64,000 nt of DNA from Sphingobacterium bovistauri (lineage in GTDB: Bacteria; Bacteroidota; Bacteroidia; Sphingobacteriales; Sphingobacteriaceae), in contig NZ_JADEYP010000003.1 of the NCBI RefSeq assembly GCF_020295405.1, positions 124,001-188,000 of the forward strand, in the 5' to 3' direction. Positions 46,323-55,929 of this stretch are shown in pieces. Under the pieces are notes generated by a model that did not search any database, was not told where the DNA came from, and saw nothing but the letters and a program-made list of their open reading frames with translations. Position numbers and translations under genes: made by a program. Position 1 is the first letter of the stretch. Every line of letters begins with the position of its first letter.

Positions 46323-47296
46323 TATATTTTACTGTATTCATAATATTGTTTGTGTCAGAACTTCTTTATTTTAGGATAGCAAATTACTATAACATAATTG
46401 ATAAACCAAACGAACGTTCGTCACATAACTCAATTACATTACGAGGGGGGGGGATTGTATTTTATTTTGCTGTATTAAGCTATTTTATTTGGTCAGATTT
46501 TCAATATCCTTGGTTTTTTTTAGGTTTAACATTAATGACCATAATTTCATTTATCGATGATATTATCTCACTTTCTAATAAATTACGATTAATAGTTCAT
46601 TTTTGTGCTGTATTATTAATGGCTTATGAGCTTCAGATATTTGATTTGCCGTGGTACTATCTGTTGGGTTTCTTCTTTATTATAATAGGGGTAATTAACG
46701 CATATAATTTTATGGATGGGATTAATGGTATTACCGCAGGTTATAGTCTTGTTGTTTCAATATTATTGATTATAGTCAATTATAATATAAACTTTATTGC
46801 TAACGATTTACTAATATTTACAATATTAGGCTTAATCGTATTTGCATTTTTTAACTTTAGATCTAAGGCAAAATGTTTTGCTGGAGATGTAGGATCTGTG
46901 GCTATTGCATTTATATTATTGTTTTCGTTATGTTCTCTAATTCTACACACAGGGAATTATATTTATATATTATTTTTGACTGTTTATGGATTAGATGCTG
47001 TATGGACAATTTTACAACGTTTGGTTAGGGGAGAGAACGTATTTAAGGCGCATCGTTCGCATTTATATCAATACTTAGTAAATGAAAAAGGAAGTAACAA
47101 GTTAATGGTGTCACTATCATATAGTGTCATACAATTCATGATTGGTATTGTGACTGTATATTTTTCACATGAATCAATTAAAGTCCAGTTAGCGTATTCA
47201 CTCTCTACAGTAATTTTTGGTAGTTTCATTTATTTATTAATAAAGTCTACTATTTACAGGAAATATGTATTGAAAACAACTTCTTCTTCGTTATAA
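46319..47296 (+). CDS. WbpL/WecA-like polyprenyl-phosphate sugar-1-phosphate transferase
   Basis: 325 residues, about 10 membrane segments, PNPT (MraY/WecA) family. The conserved sites are RGGGI (42-46), FIDDIISLS, NAYNFMDGINGI and CFAGDVGS, with a late AHRSHLYQYL. It begins assembly of the repeat unit by placing a HexNAc-type sugar-1-phosphate on undecaprenyl phosphate. The three glycines are encoded by nine consecutive G residues, so slippage would switch the gene off after residue 45. Confidence 0.9.
   Translation: MIYFTVFIILFVSELLYFRIANYYNIIDKPNERSSHNSITLRGGGIVFYFAVLSYFIWSDFQYPWFFLGLTLMTIISFIDDIISLSNKLRLIVHFCAVLLMAYELQIFDLPWYYLLGFFFIIIGVINAYNFMDGINGITAGYSLVVSILLIIVNYNINFIANDLLIFTILGLIVFAFFNFRSKAKCFAGDVGSVAIAFILLFSLCSLILHTGNYIYILFLTVYGLDAVWTILQRLVRGENVFKAHRSHLYQYLVNEKGSNKLMVSLSYSVIQFMIGIVTVYFSHESIKVQLAYSLSTVIFGSFIYLLIKSTIYRKYVLKTTSSSL
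46445..46453 (+). repeat. G9 homopolymer in the initiating transferase gene
   Basis: Nine consecutive G residues encode Gly43-Gly45 of the PNPT protein. It is the longest G tract seen in this AT-rich window. Gain or loss of one base would frameshift the protein near its N-terminus. Confidence 0.95.
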
Positions 47297-47337
47297 ATAA
47301 TTATAATCCCTATTTTTAGACCATTAAATATATTGTT

Positions 47338-48108
47338 ATGAAAAGAATTTTATATCTTGTAATACTAATCCTTGTTTTGGGATCATGTGCATCTCGAAGA
47401 GAGGTCGTGTATTTACAAGATTCAAATGTAGTCCCCGAAAATATTTATATAAAATATGCACCTAAAATACAACAGGAAGACTTGTTGACAATTACTGTTT
47501 CTGCGGCAGATTTAAAAGCAGTTTTACCATTTAATCAGCTGAATCCATATCAAGTGCAATCTGCTAATTCTACAGATTTTGCATTTAAACCTACATATCT
47601 TGTCGATAATAATGGGGAAATCGATTTTCCAGTGATAGGTAAGTTAAAATTGGGGGGACTTAGTCGTTTGGAGGCTACGCAAGTCCTGAAAACACAATTA
47701 ACAGAATACATTGTCAATCCAGGAGTAAATATAACATTCGCTAATTTTAAAATAACAGTGTTAGGTGAAGTAAATAAACCCGGGACCTATAATTTATCAC
47801 AAGAAAGAGTAACTATATTAGAAGCACTGGGGTTGGCTGGGGATATGACAATCAAAGGAGTAAGAAATAACGTGTTATTAGTTAGGGAAAAAAATGGTGA
47901 AAAAGAAATGCATAGATTAAATCTGTTAACAGATTCTATTGTTAACTCTCCATATTTTTACTTGGCTCAAAATGATGTTGTTTACGTAGAACCAAATACC
48001 TCGCAAGTTAGAAATTCTAGATTTGGACAGGATACTAACGTCTGGATTTCAATCTCAAGTTTATTAATAACCATAACAGCTTTAATAGTTACAAATATTA
48101 AAAATTAA
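47338..48108 (+). CDS. wza: Wza-like polysaccharide export lipoprotein
   Basis: 256 residues. The signal peptide ends in the lipobox LGSC (Cys17). The polysaccharide export domain starts near 45 (YAPKIQQEDLLTITV) and a SLBB-type region follows (ITVLGEVNKPGTYNL). A hydrophobic segment at the C-terminus (ISISSLLITITALIV) may cross a membrane. It forms the outer-membrane exit for the polymer with the Wzc protein encoded two bases downstream. It is shorter than E. coli Wza, as is usual in Bacteroidota. Confidence 0.93.
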   Translation: MKRILYLVILILVLGSCASRREVVYLQDSNVVPENIYIKYAPKIQQEDLLTITVSAADLKAVLPFNQLNPYQVQSANSTDFAFKPTYLVDNNGEIDFPVIGKLKLGGLSRLEATQVLKTQLTEYIVNPGVNITFANFKITVLGEVNKPGTYNLSQERVTILEALGLAGDMTIKGVRNNVLLVREKNGEKEMHRLNLLTDSIVNSPYFYLAQNDVVYVEPNTSQVRNSRFGQDTNVWISISSLLITITALIVTNIKN

Positions 48109-48109
48109 C

Positions 48110-50497
48110 ATGAATAACTCATCTGATTCAAAACATAACATTAATTCTGAAGAAGTTCAAGAACTAGATTTAAAGCAGCTATTAGAACAATATTTCTTTT
48201 ATTGGAAGTGGTTTGTTCTTTCAGTTGTTATCCTAGTATTATCGGCTATTGTCTTTTTGAGATATTCAACATCACAATACAAAGTTGATGCAAAAATACT
48301 TTTGGAGAGAGAAGATAAAGCTTCAGGTGAACTGTCTGGATTAGCTGAGTTAAGTTCACTTACTGGAGGATCAGGACAATCTGCTTTTGTATTAGATCAA
48401 ATAGATGTATTAAAATCAAGACGGTTATTGCGTAAGGTAATCGAGGGAAATAATTTTCAAAACACTTATTTTGTAAAAGGGAAAATCAAGGAATCTGAAC
48501 TTCTAGAAAGTGAAAGCCCAATAAAAATCATAACAAAAAAAATAAATGTAAAAAAACCTACTGGTAGTTTAAAGTTTGAAATTTTAGATAATAATACGCT
48601 TTCTATTGAAGAATTAAATGGAAAAAAAATTGATAAGTATTCCTTGGGTAATGTTTTAACAACTTCATTTGGTGAATTTGTTATTTTACCTAATAAGGAA
48701 TTTGTGAATAGCATTGGTAGTACTGTTAAAGTTAATGTTATTTCGGTGGATCAAGCTATTGATAATTTACAAAAAGTAATTTCAATTTCTCCCAATGCTG
48801 AGAAGCAATCTTATATTGTTAACTTTTCTTTAACAGGTCCAGTTATTGAAAAGTCAAAATTGATTGTTAATGAATTAATTAAGCAGTACAATCAAGATGT
48901 ATCTGATGACAAGAATAAAGTTACACTTGCCACGTCACGATTTATTAGTTCTCGTTTACAATTGATTGGTCAAGATTTAGATAATGCAGATAAAAAAGTT
49001 CAGGATTTCAAGTCTTCAAATAATGTGACAGATTTGATAGCTGAAGCTGAACTGAGTTTGAAGACACTTACAGATGCAGATAAGGAAGTTCTTGAGAAAC
49101 GCACGCAGTTACAGTTGGTTGATTATATGCGTGAGTCTATTCAAAGTAATTCAGATTTAGAATTACTGCCTACAAATATAGGGCTACAGGATCAGTCTAT
49201 TGAGCAAACATTAGTTGAATATAATAAACTTGTTTTGGAAAGGGATGATTTACTAAGAAGTTCAACAGAGGAGAATCCCGTAGTAAAGAATTTGACAGAT
49301 AATATTAAATCTGTCAATAAGAACTTGATTACATCTCTAGATAATTATAGATCTGTATTAGGATTGTCTCTTAATAATTCTGAGAGTAAACGTAATCAGT
49401 TGCAGGGTAAAGTCTCTGCAGTTCCTCGACAAGAATTGGGTTTTAAGGACATTTCAAGACAACAGAAAATTGTTGAGTCTATATACTTATTCTTATTAGA
49501 GAAGAGAGAAGAGAACGAAATTAAAGCTTCTGCGCAGCCAGATGTTTTGAAAATTATTGATTCTGCGTATGGATCATCAGTTCCTGTATCACCAAAAAAA
49601 TCTGTTATTGTTTTAGGTGCATTAATCGCAGGGTTACTTATTCCTTTTGTAATATTATATATTAAATTCTTATTGGATAATAAAGTTCAATCACGACGTG
49701 ACGTAGAATCTGTATTTCCAGCACCTATTTTAGGTGAAATACCTGCTTCTGAATACCCAATTATAAAAGATAATGATAGGTCGTCATTGGCGGAAGCAAT
49801 CCGTATTTTGCGAACAAATATTTCTTTTATGCTATCTGCTAATAAAGGTAAGAGTTCTGTGATTTATGTGACATCAACGACTTCTGGAGAGGGAAAATCA
49901 TTTATTGCAACTAACTTAGCTAAGATTCTAGCGATGTCAGGAAAGAAGGTTCTGTTACTTGGTGCTGATATTCGTTCACCTAAAGTGTTAGATTATTTAG
50001 GTTTATCGCATTTGCAACATACAAATGTTGGAATTACTCAATATTTGATTAATCCTGAAATGCCAATTGCTGAAATTATAATTCGCAAACCTGCACCTTA
50101 TGATTTTGATATAATTTATTCAGGATATATTGCGCCAAATCCCGCGGAGTTATTAATGAATGGTCATTTTGAAGAAATAATAAAATACGGCAGAGACAAC
50201 TATGATTATGTAATTGTGGATACGGCTCCTGTAAGTTTAGTAACGGATACCATTTTGATCTCAGAATTTGCTGATTTAACCATTTACGTGTGTAGGGCAA
50301 ACTATTTGGATAAACGCCTTCTAAATGTTCCGAAAGAATTGTATAATCAGAATAAGCTGAAAAATTTAGCTGTCGTTATTAACGATGTTGACTTTAAACG
50401 TGGTTATGGTTATGGCTATGGTTATGGTTATGGCTACGGTGATGCTCAGGAAAAGAAAAGTACGTGGGAAAAAATTAGATCAGTATTTAAAATTTAA
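48110..50497 (+). CDS. wzc: Wzc-like chain-length regulator and tyrosine autokinase
   Basis: 795 residues. A Wzz domain is bounded by membrane segments at about 32-51 and 498-520, with a long coiled periplasmic part between. The cytoplasmic BY-kinase follows: Walker A SGEGKS (592-597), Walker A' LLGADIRSP and Walker B YVIVDTAPV with Asp704. The C-terminal tail has six Gly-Tyr repeats, the likely autophosphorylation cluster. It controls polymerisation and export together with Wza. It ends just before a strong terminator. Confidence 0.95.
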   Translation: MNNSSDSKHNINSEEVQELDLKQLLEQYFFYWKWFVLSVVILVLSAIVFLRYSTSQYKVDAKILLEREDKASGELSGLAELSSLTGGSGQSAFVLDQIDVLKSRRLLRKVIEGNNFQNTYFVKGKIKESELLESESPIKIITKKINVKKPTGSLKFEILDNNTLSIEELNGKKIDKYSLGNVLTTSFGEFVILPNKEFVNSIGSTVKVNVISVDQAIDNLQKVISISPNAEKQSYIVNFSLTGPVIEKSKLIVNELIKQYNQDVSDDKNKVTLATSRFISSRLQLIGQDLDNADKKVQDFKSSNNVTDLIAEAELSLKTLTDADKEVLEKRTQLQLVDYMRESIQSNSDLELLPTNIGLQDQSIEQTLVEYNKLVLERDDLLRSSTEENPVVKNLTDNIKSVNKNLITSLDNYRSVLGLSLNNSESKRNQLQGKVSAVPRQELGFKDISRQQKIVESIYLFLLEKREENEIKASAQPDVLKIIDSAYGSSVPVSPKKSVIVLGALIAGLLIPFVILYIKFLLDNKVQSRRDVESVFPAPILGEIPASEYPIIKDNDRSSLAEAIRILRTNISFMLSANKGKSSVIYVTSTTSGEGKSFIATNLAKILAMSGKKVLLLGADIRSPKVLDYLGLSHLQHTNVGITQYLINPEMPIAEIIIRKPAPYDFDIIYSGYIAPNPAELLMNGHFEEIIKYGRDNYDYVIVDTAPVSLVTDTILISEFADLTIYVCRANYLDKRLLNVPKELYNQNKLKNLAVVINDVDFKRGYGYGYGYGYGYGDAQEKKSTWEKIRSVFKI
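50402..50440 (+). repeat. In-frame 6-bp tandem repeat encoding (Gly-Tyr)6
   Basis: Six copies of GGTTAT or close variants plus a final GGT near the 3' end of wzc. The unit is a multiple of three, so copy-number change would alter the number of tyrosines without a frameshift. Confidence 0.9.
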
Positions 50498-50516
50498 TTT
50501 TTAACAATTCCAATAT

Positions 50517-50554
50517 AAAAAGGTGAGTTTGAATAATAAACTCACCTTTTTTTT
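50517..50554 (+). terminator. Rho-independent terminator after wzc
   Basis: Two 14-base perfect arms (AAAAAGGTGAGTTT and its complement) around a 7-base loop, followed by a T tract. It closes the first polysaccharide operon. Confidence 0.92.
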
Positions 50555-50631
50555 GTAAATTAACGACTACGATAGTATAGTTTTTCAAGTAAGGATATTT
50601 ATATACTTTCTGAATTGAGAATATATATACT

Positions 50632-50639
50632 TATTTTTG
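50632..50639 (+). promoter_or_regulatory. Candidate -7 element of the second polysaccharide operon
   Basis: TATTTTTG fits TAnnTTTG and lies 64 bases before the next gene, in the 149-base stretch after the wzc terminator. The nearest TTG lies 14 bases ahead, slightly too close. Confidence 0.35.
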
Positions 50640-50703
50640 TGCCAAATTGACCGCAGTAATTAAGTTCTATTGTTAACAGTCGCTATGAAATAACTTCTAA
50701 TAA

Positions 50704-51819
50704 ATGGATTATATCTTACTAATTATTCCTTTTTGCTTAGCTATTATTTTGGGAAGGGCAATCATTCCATATATCCTGCTTATTACGTATAAAAAGCGTT
50801 TGTTCGACCCAATAGATGCGAGAAAATTGCACCAGACATCGATTCCTAGGTTGGGTGGACTAGCTTTCATGCCAACGCAATTATGTATAATGGCTTTATC
50901 CTTAGTTATCATATATAATTTTGGTTTAAACACCTATTTTGTGAAAGAGATAACTACTTGGAAAATACTACCAATGTTTGTTGTATGGGGTGTGGGGATG
51001 GTTATGCTATTCATCATGGGGGTTGCGGATGATTTAGTACACGTGCATTATAAATGGAAATTTCTAGTGCAAATTGTTGCCGCATTGTTATTCCCTATTT
51101 CTGGATTATGGATTAATGACTTGTATGGATTCTTTTTTATAGTTGGATTGCCCTATTGGTTCGGGGCTATTTTAACTGTTTTTGCAACAGTCTTGATAAT
51201 TAATTCGATTAATCTCATAGATGGTTTGGATGGTCTTTGCTCAGGATTAGTATGCGTTAGTTGTTTGGTGATGGGTGGTTTGTTTTTTTATAATGGAGCT
51301 TGGGTTCACACTTTATTGGCATGGATAACTGCAGGTGTATTAATTCCATTCTTTTATTATAATGTATTTGGAGTATCTAAGAGAAGGAGGAGGATCTTCA
51401 TGGGGGATACGGGAAGTATGACATTAGGCTATACAGTAGCTTTTTTAGCGATTAGTTATTCTATGAATTTGAAAGAGATAAAACCTTTTGCTGAAGGAGC
51501 AATAGTGGTTGCTTTTTCAACACTTTTAGTTCCTGTATTCGATGTCTTACGCGTAATTGTTGTTCGTTTTCTTGCTAAAAAACCATTATTTAAGGCAGAT
51601 AGAAGTCATTTACATCATAAATTATTAAGGTCAGGAATGTCTCAGCACGGCGCAATGATGTCAATTATAGGGCTTTCTTTGTTTTTTTCCATTTTCAATC
51701 TTATAGCTGTTCAATATATAAGTAATAATGTAGTGATACTGATGGATCTAGTGCTGTGGGGCGTGATGACTTTGTCTTTTAATTACATTGTTAATAAGAA
51801 AAAGACTGTAAATATTTAA
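50704..51819 (+). CDS. WecA-like polyprenyl-phosphate GlcNAc-1-phosphate transferase
   Basis: 371 residues, about 11 membrane segments, PNPT family. Catalytic motifs are GVADDLVHVHY, NSINLIDGLDGLCSG, FMGDTGSMTLGY and ADRSHLHHKLL with the HxH of the WecA branch. It is longer than and different from the WbpL-like enzyme encoded 3.4 kb upstream. Because it heads a separate transcription unit that includes an ABC exporter, it probably starts a second polysaccharide. Confidence 0.9.
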   Translation: MDYILLIIPFCLAIILGRAIIPYILLITYKKRLFDPIDARKLHQTSIPRLGGLAFMPTQLCIMALSLVIIYNFGLNTYFVKEITTWKILPMFVVWGVGMVMLFIMGVADDLVHVHYKWKFLVQIVAALLFPISGLWINDLYGFFFIVGLPYWFGAILTVFATVLIINSINLIDGLDGLCSGLVCVSCLVMGGLFFYNGAWVHTLLAWITAGVLIPFFYYNVFGVSKRRRRIFMGDTGSMTLGYTVAFLAISYSMNLKEIKPFAEGAIVVAFSTLLVPVFDVLRVIVVRFLAKKPLFKADRSHLHHKLLRSGMSQHGAMMSIIGLSLFFSIFNLIAVQYISNNVVILMDLVLWGVMTLSFNYIVNKKKTVNI

Positions 51820-51836
51820 TAATTATAATTATCTGT

Positions 51837-52799
51837 ATGAATGTCGCTATTATAGGAGGCTCTGGTTTTGTCGGTAGCAAGTTAATAGATAAACTATTAG
51901 AAGGTAAGGATATTGCATCAATAGTTAATATTGATAAAAATAAAAGTGTAAAACATGTTTCTTTGTGGAGAGAAGGTAATGTGCTGGATATTGAGACATT
52001 GACAAAATTGCTATCTGGGGTAGATATCGTTATACTTTTGGCGGCAGAGCATAGGGATGATGTTTCACCAACATCGCTGTATTATGACGTGAATGTACAA
52101 GGTATGCACCATACACTTGCTGCGATGGAGGCTAATAGCATCAAGAGGTTGATCTTTACAAGTTCGGTAGCGGTGTATGGGCTAGACAAAGATAATCCTG
52201 GTGAAACATTTCCTGTAGATCCATTCAATCATTATGGTATTAGTAAATGGCAAGCAGAACAAGTGTTGCAAGAATGGTATGTTAATCACGGAGACTGGAA
52301 TATTAATATTGTTCGTCCTACAGTAATATTTGGAGAAGGAAATCGAGGAAATGTATTTAATCTTTTAAAACAGATTGCCTCGGGTAAATTTATGATGATT
52401 GGTGCGGGTAATAACCAAAAATCCATGTCTTATGTAGGTAATGTGGTTGCATTTATACAGTTTATGATGGAAGAAGTCAAATCTGGATATAATGTATATA
52501 ATTATGTCGACAAACCTGATTTTACGACTAACGATTTGGTATATCATACCGGAAAAATATTGGGAAAGAATATTCCTTCTGTTAAGATACCATATGCTAT
52601 AGGCATGTTTGGGGGATATTGCTTCGATTTGTTGGCATTTGTGACTAGAAGAAAACTTTCAATTAGCTCGGTAAGAGTGAAGAAATTTTGTGCGGTAACA
52701 AAATACGATTCCACAAAGGCAATGTCATCAGGTTTTTTGCCGCCTTTTAGCATGGAAGAAGGTTTGCGTAGAATGTTAAATGAGGAATTTAATACTTAA
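51837..52799 (+). CDS. NAD-dependent epimerase/dehydratase
   Basis: 320 residues, extended SDR. GGSGFVGSKLIDKLL forms the nucleotide site, TSSVAVYG the serine motif and YGISKWQAEQ the Tyr/Lys pair. Substrate is not evident; the position after a WecA-like gene suggests epimerisation or reduction of a nucleotide- or lipid-linked HexNAc. It resembles the epimerase of the first operon in architecture but not closely in sequence. Confidence 0.82.
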   Translation: MNVAIIGGSGFVGSKLIDKLLEGKDIASIVNIDKNKSVKHVSLWREGNVLDIETLTKLLSGVDIVILLAAEHRDDVSPTSLYYDVNVQGMHHTLAAMEANSIKRLIFTSSVAVYGLDKDNPGETFPVDPFNHYGISKWQAEQVLQEWYVNHGDWNINIVRPTVIFGEGNRGNVFNLLKQIASGKFMMIGAGNNQKSMSYVGNVVAFIQFMMEEVKSGYNVYNYVDKPDFTTNDLVYHTGKILGKNIPSVKIPYAIGMFGGYCFDLLAFVTRRKLSISSVRVKKFCAVTKYDSTKAMSSGFLPPFSMEEGLRRMLNEEFNT

Positions 52800-52842
52800 T
52801 TGGATTTTGTCATAAAAAATTGAAGTATTTTGAAATAAATAA

Positions 52843-53709
52843 ATGATAGAGTTGGATAAAAAATATACTGAGGAGAATGAATGGACAGAGGTTATTGAGC
52901 CGCAGTCTAGTTTATTGAGTTTAAATCTTAAAGAAGTATGGCGGTATCGTGATTTACTTTTACTGTTAGTTAAGCGGGATTTTGTAACGTATTTCAAACA
53001 AACAGTATTAGGTCCGATATGGTTTTTTGTAAATCCAATATTTACGACCGTCATGTATACGTTTGTATTCGGGAATTTGGCTGGACTATCGACGGATGGA
53101 GCGCCTCAAGTAGCGTTTTATCTTTCGGGAATCGTGCTTTGGAATTATTTTTCCAATAGTCTGAATCAAACGGCAGGAGTTTTCACAACTAATGCAAATA
53201 TATTTGGAAAGGTTTATTTTCCGCGTCTTATTATGCCTTTGGCAGTGGTGACGTCTAATCTTATGCAGTTCGGAGTTCAATTTCTGCTTTTCATAGGCGT
53301 TGTAATTTTCTATACCCTATCGGGCGACTTAATGCCTAATGCATGGGTGTTGATGACCCCTTTTCTGATAATATTGATGGCAGGATTTGCATTAGGTTTG
53401 GGAATGATCTTCAGTAGTATGACGACAAAGTACAAGGACATGACTATGTTGTTGAGTTTTGGTATACAGTTGTTTATGTATGCAACGCCGATCATTTATC
53501 CTGTTTCGGCTATGAATGAGCGACTTCGTGATATAATATTGTTGAATCCATTGACAGCTATAGTAGAATGCTTTCGATATGGTTATTTAGGAGTTGGGAA
53601 TTTTAATGGAGACATGTTGATCTACTCTACTATAGTTATTGCTATATTACTTATCATAGGAACTTTAGTGTTTAATAAAGTTCAAAAAGGCTTCATGGAT
53701 ACTATCTAA
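52843..53709 (+). CDS. wzm: Polysaccharide ABC exporter, permease subunit
   Basis: 288 residues with about six membrane segments of the ABC-2 type. The N-terminal amphipathic part reads EVWRYRDLLLLLVKRDFVTYFKQ, followed by GPIWFFVNPIFTTVMYTFVF, both typical for Wzm/KpsM-like permeases. Its ATPase partner is encoded 20 bases downstream. It exports a completed, lipid-linked polysaccharide to the periplasm. Confidence 0.92.
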   Translation: MIELDKKYTEENEWTEVIEPQSSLLSLNLKEVWRYRDLLLLLVKRDFVTYFKQTVLGPIWFFVNPIFTTVMYTFVFGNLAGLSTDGAPQVAFYLSGIVLWNYFSNSLNQTAGVFTTNANIFGKVYFPRLIMPLAVVTSNLMQFGVQFLLFIGVVIFYTLSGDLMPNAWVLMTPFLIILMAGFALGLGMIFSSMTTKYKDMTMLLSFGIQLFMYATPIIYPVSAMNERLRDIILLNPLTAIVECFRYGYLGVGNFNGDMLIYSTIVIAILLIIGTLVFNKVQKGFMDTI

Positions 53710-53729
53710 ACCTTAATTGACAGAAATTG

Positions 53730-54986
53730 ATGAAAAATATAGCATTAGAAGTAGAAAGTTTATCAAAGCAATACCGCTTAGGTCAAGTAGGAACAGGGAC
53801 ATTATCCCATGATTTGAATCGATGGTGGCATAAGATACGAGGGAAGGAAGATCCGTATTTGAAAATAGGCGAGTCTAATGATCGTACAAAAAAGGGTGAT
53901 TCTGACTACGTATGGGCGTTGAAAGATGTCAATTTTAAAATAGAACAGGGTGATGCGGTTGGAATAATTGGACGTAATGGTGCGGGTAAATCTACATTGC
54001 TCAAACTGTTGTCTAAAGTAACTAAACCAACTACAGGGAATATTAAGGTAAAGGGGCGTATTGCTTCGTTGCTGGAGGTAGGTACAGGCTTCCATCCCGA
54101 GATGACAGGAAGGGAAAATATCTTTTTGAATGGCGCTATTTTAGGAATGACACGTAGAGAAATCAAGCGTAAATTTGATGAGATAGTGGACTTTGCTGGT
54201 GTAGAGCGTTATATTGATACTCCTGTTAAGCGTTACTCTTCAGGTATGTATGTTCGACTGGCTTTTGCTGTGGCTGCACATCTAGAGTCTGAGATTCTTA
54301 TCGTGGACGAGGTATTGGCGGTAGGAGATGCAGAGTTTCAGAAAAAATGCCTTGGTAAGATGGGAGATGTTTCCAAGGGAGAGGGACGTACAGTATTGTT
54401 TGTGTCGCATAATATGGCTTCTGTCAAAGAGCTTTGTAATAGTGGTATTTTACTTCAAAATGGACAATTAGCTTTTCAAGGTACAGCGTTGGAAGCTGTT
54501 TCTCTTTACCAAAAGGGAGCTAATACAAATAATCATTACGAGGTTTCTTCTATCGAGGAAGCGGTTGGTAATGATAATATTAAAATTCTTCATTTTTCAG
54601 CAGAGCCGTTGAATGGTGATTTCTTAACGATATCTTCAGGCATAAAGGTTACGTTGAAATTTTATAACAATAAACCAAATATCAATTTGGATGCAACATT
54701 TGAGTTGCGTACAACAGAAGAAGTACCCGTATTTCATACTGGTGCGTTAATAAGTACAAATAAGGATTCTCGTCAAGGGATGTATGATGTGAGCTTTGAA
54801 ATTCCTCCAAATTTATTAAATGCTGGTAGTTATTATTTTAAGTTGATTTTTGGTGAAGATCAACGATATGCATTATATCATAAAGATGGGCTTATAGGAT
54901 TTGAAATTGAAAATGAGATTCTTGGTTCTAATTCTAATGTTTTGCCAGGAGTTATAAGGCCCGACTTAAAATTTAATATTATATAA
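53730..54986 (+). CDS. wzt: Polysaccharide ABC exporter, ATPase subunit with C-terminal carbohydrate-binding domain
   Basis: 418 residues from the ATG; a TTG lies one codon earlier. Walker A GRNGAGKST (81-89), the Wzt-specific GTGFHPEMTGRENIFLNG, signature SSGMY (170-174) and Walker B ILIVDE (189-194) are all present. The last 160 residues form an extra beta-rich domain of the Wzt C-terminal type, which in E. coli O9a recognises the modified end of the finished O-antigen. This suggests that the exported polymer is capped at its non-reducing end. Confidence 0.92.
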   Translation: MKNIALEVESLSKQYRLGQVGTGTLSHDLNRWWHKIRGKEDPYLKIGESNDRTKKGDSDYVWALKDVNFKIEQGDAVGIIGRNGAGKSTLLKLLSKVTKPTTGNIKVKGRIASLLEVGTGFHPEMTGRENIFLNGAILGMTRREIKRKFDEIVDFAGVERYIDTPVKRYSSGMYVRLAFAVAAHLESEILIVDEVLAVGDAEFQKKCLGKMGDVSKGEGRTVLFVSHNMASVKELCNSGILLQNGQLAFQGTALEAVSLYQKGANTNNHYEVSSIEEAVGNDNIKILHFSAEPLNGDFLTISSGIKVTLKFYNNKPNINLDATFELRTTEEVPVFHTGALISTNKDSRQGMYDVSFEIPPNLLNAGSYYFKLIFGEDQRYALYHKDGLIGFEIENEILGSNSNVLPGVIRPDLKFNII

Positions 54987-54988
54987 AT

Positions 54989-55399
54989 ATGAATTTTGAT
55001 AAACCAAGTATAATTAATTTTGATAAAATAGGCTCTATGCAATTAGGGTATATCACTGTTGCTGAAGAGACTAAGAATATCCCTTTCGATATAAAAAGAG
55101 TGTATTGGACTTATTATACGCCACAAGATGTAACTCGAGGAGGTCATGCGCATAAGAATTTACAACAAGTGATATTTGCAGTCTCTGGTAGTATAACTTT
55201 TAATGTGGAAGATAGGGAAGGTAATAAGGAAACATTTGTTTTGGATTCCCCAGAAAAGGGTTTGTATTTGTCAAATTTAATTTGGAGAGATATTCAATTT
55301 TCACATTCAGCGGTATTACTTTGTCTTGCATCTGAATTATATACTGAATCTGATTATATTAGAGATTATCAAGAATTTTTAAACTATAGATCTAAATAA
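54989..55399 (+). CDS. fdtA: dTDP-4-oxo-6-deoxyhexose 3,4-ketoisomerase (FdtA/QdtA)
   Basis: 136 residues, a small cupin. [19 protein letters not shown] is the active-site signature of the FdtA/QdtA group. It moves the keto group of dTDP-4-keto-6-deoxyglucose from C4 to C3. FdtA and QdtA differ in stereochemistry at C4 and cannot be separated by eye, so the sugar may be Fuc3NAc or Qui3NAc. Substrate can come from RmlA and RmlB of the first operon. It shares one base with the next gene. Confidence 0.88.
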   Translation: MNFDKPSIINFDKIGSMQLGYITVAEETKNIPFDIKRVYWTYYTPQDVTRGGHAHKNLQQVIFAVSGSITFNVEDREGNKETFVLDSPEKGLYLSNLIWRDIQFSHSAVLLCLASELYTESDYIRDYQEFLNYRSK

Positions 55400-55929
55400 T
55401 GTTTATTCATAATTTGGCTGATGTGCAATCAAAGAATATAGGCGAAGGCACGAAGGTGTGGCAATTCTGTGTAGTATTGGGTAATGCTGTAATAGGTAAG
55501 GATTGTAATATCTGTAATAATGTCTTTATTGAGAATGATGTATTGATAGGTGACAATGTAACAGTAAAGTCTGGTGTACAACTGTGGGATGGTGTAACAG
55601 TAGAAGACAATGTCTTTATAGGTCCAAATGTTACCTTTACTAATGATTTAGTTCCACGATCAAAACAATATCCCGAACAATTCGAACGTACAATTGTAAA
55701 ACGAGGTGCTTCAATCGGTGCCAATGCTACTATAATAGCAGGTGTCACAGTAGGTGATTATGCTCTAGTGGGAGCAGGATCTGTATTGACCAAATCAATA
55801 TTACCGAACACAGTCTATTATGGAAATCCTGCAAGACATATGGGGTATATTACGGATGATGGTGTATTATTAGATCTTGATTTTCGAGATAAGCATGGAA
55901 ACCAGCATAAATTAGATAAGCATGATTAA
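55399..55929 (+). CDS. fdtC: Left-handed beta-helix N-acetyltransferase (FdtC/QdtC-like)
   Basis: 176 residues composed largely of hexapeptide repeats (IGEGTK, IGKDCN, IGDNVT, IGPNVT, IGANAT and similar), forming a left-handed beta-helix trimer. Enzymes of this family acetylate the 3-amino group of dTDP-3-amino-3,6-dideoxyhexoses. It stands between the ketoisomerase and the aminotransferase, overlapping the latter by eight bases, which supports that role. Confidence 0.88.
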   Translation: MFIHNLADVQSKNIGEGTKVWQFCVVLGNAVIGKDCNICNNVFIENDVLIGDNVTVKSGVQLWDGVTVEDNVFIGPNVTFTNDLVPRSKQYPEQFERTIVKRGASIGANATIIAGVTVGDYALVGAGSVLTKSILPNTVYYGNPARHMGYITDDGVLLDLDFRDKHGNQHKLDKHD

